Under the pieces are notes generated by a model that worked only from the letters and a program-made list of their open reading frames with translations, made no database searches and was not told the DNA's origin. A DNA stretch of 64,000 nt, from the NCBI GenBank assembly GCA_021234155.1, contig JAJEKV010000054.1, positions 5,813,962 through 5,877,961 of the forward strand, read 5' to 3'. This DNA is from Isoetes taiwanensis (Eukaryota; Streptophyta; Lycopodiopsida; Isoetales; Isoetaceae). The translations under genes were made by a program, and so were the position numbers. Positions 56,208-64,000 of this stretch are shown here, piece after piece (positions within the stretch are counted from its first letter, which is position 1; every line of letters starts with the position of its first letter).

Positions 56208-57630
56208 TCCGTATATGGAGCAGTTGCGGCACGCTCATAACCAATGGATCGAATATGGAAAACCAATGCCGACCAGACAAGGGCAATCTAAGAGTGACGA
56301 ATTCAAATTACTAGAAAGGACACTATGCCAAACCATAATATAGGACAAGAGTAAGGGCACCAGATCAAAGAAGAAAAAAGGGGATGCACAAGCTGGCTCA
56401 GAAGATCAAACGGTGCCAAAGGATGCCTGCAAGATTGTTTTTTCTTCTGACCAGGTATGGGAAAAGTGGAACGAATTTTGGGACGCCTATACGGAAAAGA
56501 AGTTGCCAGATTCGTATGGCAGGTTTCCTCCGCAAGATACGTCTATTTTTTATATATGTATCACAGAGATGAGAAAGGCACAAGGATTGGATGATGCAGA
56601 ATTAATCTCTGTCTTAGAGAGGTGCATCAGAAAGGAAGTTGTCTACAAGAAAACGTCTGCAGCAAAGCACTTGACATCTTTCGAAGATGCATGCGAATCG
56701 CTAAAAAATATGAAAGTCCTGAAAAAGGCTGTTGGCGAAGAACTGCAAAGGCTTACAGGAGACTTCATGTTATCAGAGATAGGCTTAATGCAAAAGTACA
56801 ACGTATCTAATGATGACATTAAGAAATATGTGTTTTGGTCAAAAGATTTTGTGAAGCAGCAAAAGGCGAAGAATGTGGCAACTCTAAAGGGGATTCACAC
56901 GAAAGTGGCGTCTGACCTAAAAAGAAAAGTTGCTTTGGTGAAACAGATGCCAGAAGAGGAGTCTCCTTTTTTCTATAAGGTGTCCACTGGTTATAAGTGT
57001 GCCATACCAGACGTGGGTGATGGGCCAACCGACATCACTCTATTTGTTCTTGATAGCCGTGGCACGAGATGGACACAAGATGATTACAGCACCTTCTTCA
57101 ACACATGCAGTGGTTTTACGACTGAGATGCATTATACTATCGTGACAGTTTGCCATTCCGACATGTCCTACGCATATGCACTATCTGCTGCAAATGATCT
57201 TGAATGCATTAAAGTGATGAGGCAAGCAGTAATGATAGATGAAAACAAAGATAGTGAGTTCAGTACCGAACGTAAGATCTCACATGTGCTAGTCCTTATG
57301 ATAGCCATTATGGATGATAAAGAATATGAAAGACTCAAGGGGCAACCAGAAGGTGAGAAGATTGCTTGGCAGTGCTATCGGCTAGATGAACCCCTACTGA
57401 AGAATGTTTTTTATGTCGAATCCAATGCTGAAGACAAAGGGAAAGGGATTGCAGATGTGGATGCGGACCTTATAGAGGACGAAGAGGAAGAGGAAGAAGA
57501 AAAATGGGTCGACCCTGTCCTTAATTCACCAATCAAGTATGAGCTACTGACGGCGCATAAGGGGAGGCTGAATAAGTACGTGTTTTCTTTGGCCCTTTCG
57601 AGTTTTCTGATTGAAGCCTTCTGCCCCTTT
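56208..57630 (+). CDS. PMF-B exon: linker and first part of methyltransferase-like domain
   Basis: Opens after acceptor TTTTGCAG with YMEQLRHAHNQWIEYGKPMP and a Lys-rich stretch; TAG at 56341 is followed in frame by a 420-codon open frame. Helical linker: WEKWNEFWDAYTEKKLPDS, LSEIGLMQKYNVSNDDIKKY, GIHTKVASDLKRKV. Then GPTDITLFVLDSRGTRWTQDD, HYTIVTVCHSDMSYAYAL, HVLVLMIAIMDDKEYERL, an acidic run (EDEEEEEEEKW), and FSLALSSFLIEAFCP at the LINE junction. LFVLDSRG occupies the place of the DPPY motif of a beta-class amino-methyltransferase. The DPP residues are absent, so catalysis is unlikely. Confidence 0.6.
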
Positions 57631-59375
57631 TTTTTTTTTTTTTTTTTTTTGAGAGAATGGGGTTTTTTTCATTAATTATAGAAAAAGGTACATTGATGTG
57701 AGTGAGCCATAAAGTAGGCTACTCAAAATTGAACTTGCAAGCAAAAGTAACATGAACAAAAGTAACATAAGTAAATGCTGTGCTATATGTGTAGCAGAAA
57801 TATTTATTGTTATGAACTAGTTGTCTGCCTTGTGAGAGAAACTGTGATGCTGCAACCAAATTGAACGAGTAGAAAGTCTTGAGATTGTGCAGCTGATAGG
57901 TAAATGTTGGCAGCAACATGTAGACAAAAACCTGTCGATTCGTAAGTGCTCAGATTGGACTTAAGGGTGGATGAAAGGGGAAGATGAAATCAGATTAGAA
58001 ATGATAGGATGTGAGGAAGTCAAGGTTTGGCTGGAAGTCTGGCTGCAGAATAAGAATGTTACCATTTCCCCAGTTTAGCTCTTGGATCAACCTGTCTGCA
58101 TTAGTTGTGGACATCAAGATGATGAGTGTGCCATAAGCATCTGCTAGCCATCTATGGTGATAGTAGCATTGTCTGTAATACTGAAATTGTTGATCTGTCA
58201 TCCGTCTACTGTTGCTTTCCATGAACCACCATAACTGTACCATTAAGTGAGTGCCTCTGCAGAACTCTATGACCCAATCAATTTCATCGTCTGGAATATC
58301 TGGGATATCAATGTCTGTGATGCCCCTGACTAGGCCTGTCCATAATCCATCATCTGTAAACTGAATGTCATGAACTAGTCTCTGACCAGGGAAAAGTCTG
58401 TACTCTGCTGGCTCCACTGATGTGTTGAAATCTCTGCTAAGGCTCATCATGTAATCTAGCAGAAAGACAGTCATTGTCAGTAAGTGTGATATTGCAATTT
58501 AATTTAAACAACAAGTGAGAACCAATGAAATTACCAATACCATACCATTTATTGTCCACAGAATCCTTATCTACATGCATTTGACTAGTTGCAGTCATTT
58601 CAATGTCATAAATAACTTGTGTTTTTATCCAGTATGTAGATGATCTGTTGCCTCCATAATGACATCTGTTTCTATGTTTCCATACATTCCATAGTGCAGT
58701 GAAACACAAAGAGTTTCTAAAAGCTTCATCATTCATCATAAACCATTTAATTTTGAAAGTATCCTCAAACCATAACCAAAAGGAAGTGAGCTTGACACAC
58801 CCGAAGATGTGTTCTAAAGTTTCTACATTACCAAAGCCCAGAGGGCAGTTTGGATTAATGGGATGAGTGTTCTGGTTTGAATGCCTAGAAATCATTTCCA
58901 GATTTGATAGACTTTTGTTTGCAACAAGCCAAACAAAGTATGAGATTTTTGGGGGTAAATAGGAATTCCAAATGTTTTTGAACAATCTGGTTTCAGTTTC
59001 ATCTGAGAATCCCCAGTACAATTTAGCTTTTGAAGGCGTATTTGACTTGTTTAGACATCTGTAGACTTTGGAAACACTGTAAATAGGCTTGTCAGATAAA
59101 GTCCAATCAATACAAATGGGATTATCCATTGGATTGATATTGCAAACCTTCTGCATGATGTATCTAAAGAAGGATCTGTCTGAAGAACTACCTCTTATTT
59201 TGTGCTTCAAAGTAGTCCAAGACATCCATCTGTTTTGATCCCAAAGATCACCAAGAGTCAGGATATTAAAGTCTTTCCATTTTTTATAAAGCTTTTTATG
59301 CCTGATAGCTAAAGGAGTAGAGCTGTCCCTTGAGAAATTAGAGTTCCAAAATATGCTCGTGTTAATATGACATTT
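57631..59375 (-). mobile_element. 5'-truncated L1-type LINE (copy 2)
   Basis: Inserted in reverse orientation within a PMF exon. Poly-T tract at 57628-57650 is the element's 3' tail. Flanking repeats TTCTGCCCCTTT (57619-57630) and TTCTGCCCTTT (59376-59386) are the target-site duplication. Removing the element rejoins EAFCP with LEST and the downstream methyltransferase-like frame. About 1.75 kb remains, from late reverse transcriptase to the 3' end. Confidence 0.88.
57995..59373 (-). pseudogene. LINE ORF2 C-terminal part (RT end, zf-RVT, C-terminal region)
   Basis: Upstream of 59225 the frame reads STPLAIRHKKLYKKW and ILTLGDLWDQNRW, the usual end of an L1 reverse transcriptase. ORF 59225-58437 holds the zf-RVT pattern: PPKISYFVWLVANKSLSNLE, NCPLGFGNVETLEHIFGCVK, FWLWFEDTF. 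ORF 58474-57995 (RLVHDIQFTDDGLW, CYYHHRWLADAYGTL, TTNADRLIQELNWG) overlaps it in another frame and may be a diverged RNase H-like tail. No intact ORF1 or RT core is present, so the copy is dead. Confidence 0.78.
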
Positions 59376-59386
59376 TTCTGCCCTTT

Positions 59387-59895
59387 AGAGTCAACATGTT
59401 GGGAGTTTCATGCTGGAGGTTATATCGGTCGGGAAGCTCTGAAGCTAGCTAGGAAATGCCAAAGTGTGGTCTCTGATGGTCAAGCCAAGGACTTCCTTGA
59501 TATTTTTTTCGAGAAAGTGCTAGAGGTGGCACCTAGGGGTCCGATAGGTAGTGCAAGAAATAAAGCTTCTACCTCTAAGGCCGAATTACCTCCAGATCTG
59601 GCTAAAGAGCGGGAGGACATGAGAAAGCAGATGGATCAGATAAAGATGAATTTCGACAATGAGCCGGCTAACTATGCGGCCGAGATCCGACGGAAGGGGA
59701 TGTAGAGAACGCAAACTAAGAAGACAAAATCCAAGATGATACAGTGGAATCGGAAAGCTCTAGTCAGGTTAGCATAAAGAGTAATGAAGTATCAACCATA
59801 GTTCAAACACTAAGTGATGTGGTTGACACTTCTGGCAGACCGAAGACAACCGAGAGTAAGCTCATCATTGCGGAAGTTGAACAGGAACCAGAAAG
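59387..59895 (+). CDS. PMF-B exon remainder: AdoMet-binding-like end of methyltransferase-like domain
   Basis: Continues from the LINE junction with STCWEFHAGGYIGREALKLA, RKCQSVVSDG, DFLDIFFEKVLEVAPRG. In beta-class methyltransferases this place reads LDPFxGSGT-G-AA-klgR and then an acidic residue and A-x-x-R. Here GGYIGREALKLARKC keeps the Gly-rich loop and following helix; DPF is replaced. A Ser/Lys linker and a coiled-coil-like EREDMRKQMDQIKMN follow. TAG at 59703 and a frame change precede SSSQVSIKSNEVSTIVQTL. Ends at donor GTATGT (59896). Confidence 0.6.
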
Positions 59896-59986
59896 GTATG
59901 TTCTTCAAACAGAAATGACAATCGCGCCAGGCGCGATTTCAATTTTCTTTTTCCTTGTCTCACAAGTGTGTGCTTTCTTATTACAG
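59896..59986 (+). other. 91-nt PMF-B intron with GC palindrome
   Basis: Donor AAAG/GTATGT, acceptor TTATTACAG. The centre is a perfect palindrome, AATCGCGCCAGGCGCGATT with 9-bp arms. The matching PMF-A intron (46792-46972) has the same motif, inverted at its middle base, at 46911. Confidence 0.75.
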
Positions 59987-60605
59987 ACCTAAACCGGCTT
60001 CCTCCAAAATTCTGGTGTTCGATTTGAATGGAGTGCTCTGCAAAACGTTACCTAAAGCACAATTCGACCTATCATGGTATGCACAGAAACCATTTGAGGT
60101 ATATCCGCGGCCGTATCTGAAGGAGATGTTAGACCAAGCTTTCACTTTATTTCGTTGTGCAATTTGGTCGTCGATGGAGAATAGAAATATACAGGAAGTT
60201 TTGAGAGTAGTTCCTGAATTACATAGAGATTGGGCATCTGTTTGGGATCAGAGCAAATGTAAGTCATTTAAAAACCCGAAGGATCCATCAGGTAAAAATA
60301 TATTTGTGAAATGCTTGAGCGACATGATGGATGACTTGGGCGTTCAGGAGAAGGAAGACATCATTATAGTTGATGATGACGCTTTGAAATGTTGCTTCAA
60401 TCAGTCACAGTCACTAAATCCACCATCCTATCATCCTGGTATGGTTACCACAGATGATTTTCTGCTAAGCTTCATTGGTGTCATGCAAGAAATAGCTTCA
60501 GGGAAAACGATAGAAGAGATACAAACACTATACCCGCAACTTGATCGGACAGGGGAAATTGACAGGGACCTTGAGAAAATCGTTATAGAAAGGGAACTCT
60601 TTTGA
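59987..60605 (+). CDS. Last exon of PMF-B: FCP1/NIF-like HAD domain
   Basis: An open exon. KILVFDLNGVLCKTL (motif I with Asn for the second Asp), WYAQKPFEVYPRPYLKEMLD, CAIWSSMENRNIQEVLRVVP, WDQSKC, IFVKCLSDMMDDLGV and IIIVDDDALKCCFNQSQS (motif IV). Splicing gives PER-PKPASSKI across the junction. About 75-80% of residues match PMF-A. That this part stays open while upstream exons decay could mean independent use, but it may be chance. Confidence 0.78.
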
Positions 60606-60867
60606 TATATATGTCTACCGAAAATACACTTTCCATAAATGTTTTGAATATGAAATATACTTTACACGAAAGGTTTTGAATATATATTATGTTCTTGTAG
60701 CAGCATTATTGGTACTATGTACGTATTGTATTATTAGATTATGTGTATGGTTTGCTATACTTGCAATAATTTGTATGTATATACCGTCAATAATTCAGGT
60801 GTGTATAAATAGATATGCATGAAATTGCCAAACGATCGGCTTCGGCCTCTGCCTGCTTCTTGTTATT

Positions 60868-61089
60868 ATGGCACATTCTATTACCTGCAAGATGACCCAT
60901 GAGGACCTCTGCAGGTGCCGCCAGCTAGAAATAGAACTTGAGGACTGGTTGACTGTCGTTGCAATGAATCCCGTCCGATTCTATCCTGATCCCTTTGATG
61001 TTGTAATCCATCTTCAATGGAATCCAGAGCATGCTTTGTTCATGATGGAGAGGATCTCAGGAGCGCCTGTCGATGATGAATCGGATTAG
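60868..61089 (+). CDS. S2, small TATA-driven gene (cassette B, copy 2)
   Basis: Intact 73-aa ORF: MAHSITCKMTHEDLCRCRQL, EIELEDWLTVVAMNPVRFYP, DPFDVVIHLQWNPEHA, then LFMMERISGAPVDDESD. TATAAATA at 60804 lies 57 bp before the ATG. The nine-codon stretch around FMMERISGA is absent from cassette A. Its open frame beside a broken PMF-B supports independent function. Confidence 0.6.
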   Translation: MAHSITCKMTHEDLCRCRQLEIELEDWLTVVAMNPVRFYPDPFDVVIHLQWNPEHALFMMERISGAPVDDESD

Positions 61090-61269
61090 TTTTTTTAGTT
61101 TATATTCTATTATAATGCTATATTTATGCCAACGAAATCGCGCCACGCGCGGTTTGAACCACGAAAATCTAAGTTTTGTAGCAACTTGCTTGCCGTTATT
61201 TATTCGTAAAGCACTAAAATTTCAATCTATAGATTTCATTGTCGTCTGTGATGGTACGAAATAATAAGC

Positions 61270-61490
61270 AATTTCCTACTTTCTATATTGCCAACATTCT
61301 GTCATAATATGGGTGATTTGCGTCGAATATTTGAATGCCTTTCCATTTCAACACAAAATGCATCTTCCTAGCCCGAAAATAATCTCAGTGCAAAAGTGTG
61401 GTTAATTCAATATAATGGTCAATAAAAGGCTTATACGGCGCGATTTTGGAATAGACATAATCCCAATTAATTGAATGATGGTTACTACCA
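61270..61490 (-). pseudogene. ORF Z (cassette B, copy 2), degraded
   Basis: Reverse-strand homology to 48202-48492: FIDHYIELTTLLH, FRARKMHFVLKWKGIQIFDA and YYDRMLAI are readable. One base missing near the start, plus TGA and TAG codons, interrupt it. Confidence 0.45.
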
Positions 61491-61499
61491 ATTGTGACG

Positions 61500-64000
61500 A
61501 GCCTGCCGAGTTGACCCTTCTAATAACTCGGGATCTTGTCGAACTTAAGGTTAGATCTAAATTGCTCTAAAGAACTTTGCAAAAGTTACTAGTGAAGAAT
61601 TTAATCTTCCATTTAGCAATTATGGAATGATCCATTCTTATCCATCAAGGATATAACAATCCAAAGATTTACTATCCATAATATTCTCAATATGTAGATT
61701 ACAACAATTGATCAAATCAGACAGGAGCTTCTAGCTCTGGAACTCAACCCTGATCCCCGGCTACATTGTTGCTATCAATTTGGCCACTGACTTGCAAATT
61801 AACTGCATATGCACTCAATGGGGTTAGTCCTTGTGACTAAGTAGGGATCCCTAGCTGCCACTGCACGCATTGAACATCTTAGAAATCTTGGATAACAAGA
61901 ACATAAAGACAAGCAAAGACATTAGATCCTATGTGAGGATAGTGCTAGAGAAGGATAACATAATCAAATGAAATACAACAATACAACAATAAGCATTAAA
62001 AGCAAAGAACATAGCCAAAATACCAAAACATCAGAACCATAGCTCCGGGACAATGGGAAGCTCAGCCAGCCTATATGCAGGCCCTGTTAACAGAAACATG
62101 CCCAACCAACTCACATTCCGTGGGAGTGGTGGGGTGAAGCTCGTATGCGGATACACTTCCCTGTCCCATGTCTGGCGCTGGAGGGCCTCTTACCATGGAG
62201 TCACAGAGGTGACGTAGCATCCCTGCCAGGAGACTTACGCCCGGTGTCACAGAGCACAAGTATACAAAAAAGAAACACAAATGAACATGAGCATGCCGGA
62301 GGAGTAGCTAAACAAGTGATGAAGATCTAATGACCCAAATAAATCGATGTATCATTCTTAGAACCACTACTCTGATATAGATGTAGGCTAACTACACATT
62401 GTTATTTAAATAAGATCACTTAGCTATGGTTTTATTTCTTTAATATAAAAGCCACTTCCTTAGCTTCTAATAAACATTATGCAACTAATATGAGTATTCA
62501 AAACCCGATTCCGGACTTTATTATCCTTGATGCCGAGCAACTAACTATGTACAGTATTTATGCTTGCTAGACTGTTCTCTAGCATATGCCCCATATCCCT
62601 GAGCCAAGAAATATATCTTATCACAATCCTTAATATTGTTCACATGAATTACAAATTTCCATAGTTAGACAATTATTCAAACAATGTGTATTCTTACAAT
62701 TTACGAGAATTCTGCCCAGTTCTTCATGCCCAATATCCTCTTGCTGGCTAAACTCAGATGCAACCCATTTCTATCCAGCACTTACGTTTTGACATGACAA
62801 TAAATATGACTAAAAGCAACAACTTAGCAAATCAAAGAAAACAAGACAACAAAAGATAATGGACATACCATCAGCATGGCATTGGAATTCGTGCCGACCA
62901 GCACAAAGCCATACTTATGGTCATCGATTTGGACTCATTTGAGCATGAATTCATCCAAATTAGATCCTGGCTTTCTGTTCCAACAAATCCCAGACGACTT
63001 CGGAGGATTCAAAGGTCCATATTGGCATGTTGAAAGTTCGTATCTACCTTCTCAGTTTACTTCAATTCTACTCAAAAGCCTCTTACCGTGCCAAAACGAC
63101 CTGTTACATCCTAATTTTGGCCTATTTCAGGCTTAACCTATGGTTTTCAAGTAGTTATCATAATCCATCTTTGTTGGCGTTCCTCCGGCCGCTGCAAGAG
63201 ATGCTGCCTGATTCATGCCCAAGCGTAATCTTATGATAACTTCTAATCCAAACTTATCCTCTGATAGTCAATTGAGCTTGACATACTGGTCATATTGAGC
63301 ACATAATTAGCAGCTTCAGACCCACAACTAGTCCATCCATTTCTTATAGTATTGTTGGTAACCAACATATCCTATATAGACCAATGTTACTCCATGTAAC
63401 AGATTCCTCAGCTACCTCGCTTTCCCTCTTGACACAAGCCTTGCCTTCATTAGCCTCATATTGCTCAATGAGCTTAATGCCTTTGCTCGTATTAGGCCCA
63501 ATTTATCCAACACAGTCACTTCTCTGTTCATTATGAGAGTTGTCTGCAGAGCAAATATTTAGCACCTAATTCTTTTGTGCTACTAGACTGCAGCATCCAA
63601 TTCTGCCGCCATCGCTCCTATGAAATAGAATAGCTTAACTATACTTACACATCCGATTAGGGCCAGTAATAAGATCCACAAATTGGTCCTATGTGGAAGA
63701 CCGTATATATCATCCGGGATGTGGTTAATGCGGACACCCGTTATCAGCCATTGTGGTTAATCCGGACCTGCGCAGTTTGAAGCCCAAAAACTAACTGTTT
63801 TTGCTCTTTTTTTGATCGATTCTGCTCTATTTCGCCTTAAATCTCTTTCTCTCTTCATCAATCTAACATAAAAGGGGCATACAAAGCGATTGGCATGCTT
63901 TTTAAAGCGGATCAAACCGCCCACGGAGCAGCAAGAGTGATCTGATCAAAATTTCTGCCCCCGCCGCACAGTTCTACGCTTGGTTTTTTGTCCGGATTAA
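61500..64000. other. Unit tail (copy 2), no gene recognised
   Basis: Same sequence as 26707-29210 with scattered differences. No ORF survives in both copies. The last bases enter the GTCGGGATTAACCA array. Confidence 0.4.

Larger units (their letters stand above)
50980..60605 (+). pseudogene. PMF-B (copy 2): ParB-like / methyltransferase-like / FCP1-like fusion, disrupted
   Basis: Best view of the large gene. Exons: 50980-51094 (Arg/Gly-rich), 51755-52854 (basic segment, then ParB-like), 56208-57630 plus 59387-59895 (linker and methyltransferase-like, split by a LINE), 59987-60605 (FCP1-like). Introns have GT/AG ends; the third (52855-56207) holds the LTR element. Total coding length is about 1,250 codons. 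Lesions: an 11-bp loss near 51840, a frame change near 52090, TAG at 52592 and TAG at 56341, each in frame with conserved sequence on both sides, and the LINE. It cannot make the full protein as it stands, though parts could be expressed. The ATG frame at 50980 also differs from the Arg/Gly frame. Confidence 0.75.
35036..64000. repeat. 35-kb tandem unit, copy 2 (partial)
   Basis: Second copy of the unit, collinear with 1-29200 and cut by the window end. The X-gene and cassette-A portions here are noisier than in copy 1 from about 38000 to 46500. Cassette B is much cleaner here than in copy 1, so domain calls for the large gene rest mainly on this copy. Confidence 0.93.

Noticed and set aside
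57719..57919. Reverse ORF at the LINE 3' end
   Set aside because: It lies in the LINE 3' untranslated tail and has no similarity to ORF2.

Overview
The window is nuclear DNA of a land plant: AT-rich, intron-containing genes with GT/AG splice signals, TATA boxes, an LTR retrotransposon primed by initiator-Met tRNA, L1-type LINEs, a long-TIR MITE, and DUF8039/DUF7869 proteins typical of plant mobile DNA. Abundant DUF7869-type sequence makes a seedless plant (moss, lycophyte or fern) possible, but the species cannot be fixed from sequence alone.

Layout: two collinear copies of a unit of about 35.0 kb in direct tandem. Copy 1 is 1-35035 (entered inside a gene) and copy 2 is 35036-64000 (cut by the window end). 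Each unit reads: a reverse-strand DUF8039-like/DUF7869 transposon-type gene (X); an AT-rich bidirectional spacer; cassette A; cassette B; then a poorly coding tail. A third, truncated copy of X lies at 32319-33462. Cassettes A and B are themselves an older tandem duplication with the same module order: transcribed leader and long leader intron, small gene S1 (+), a hairpin, a DUF8039 fragment (-), a TATA promoter, the large gene here called PMF (+), small TATA-driven gene S2 (+), and an antisense ORF Z (-).

The large PMF gene (about 1,250 codons; clearest in 50980-60605) is the most unusual content. It joins an Arg/Gly-rich and basic N-terminus, a ParB/DGQHR-like domain, a central region with the order and spacing of a beta-class N4/N6 DNA methyltransferase but with altered catalytic motifs, and a C-terminal FCP1/NIF-like HAD domain whose second catalytic Asp is Asn. 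I do not know a described plant family with this architecture. Copy A has no element inside its coding region, but its reading frame is broken in both units. Copy B carries a gag-only LTR retrotransposon in one intron, a LINE in an exon and two in-frame TAG codons in both 35-kb units, so it was decaying before the 35-kb duplication.

Two features cut across the window. A 13-bp palindrome, CGCGCCAGGCGCG and close variants, recurs dozens of times, mainly in introns and beside the retrotransposon, and builds a near-300-bp hairpin in one intron. The two units also differ in blocks, largely at CAG/CTG trinucleotides; this looks more like basecalling error at CHG-methylated cytosines than evolution. 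Frames in the affected blocks (much of 8200-12300, 14100-26300 and 38000-46500) should be read with that in mind.
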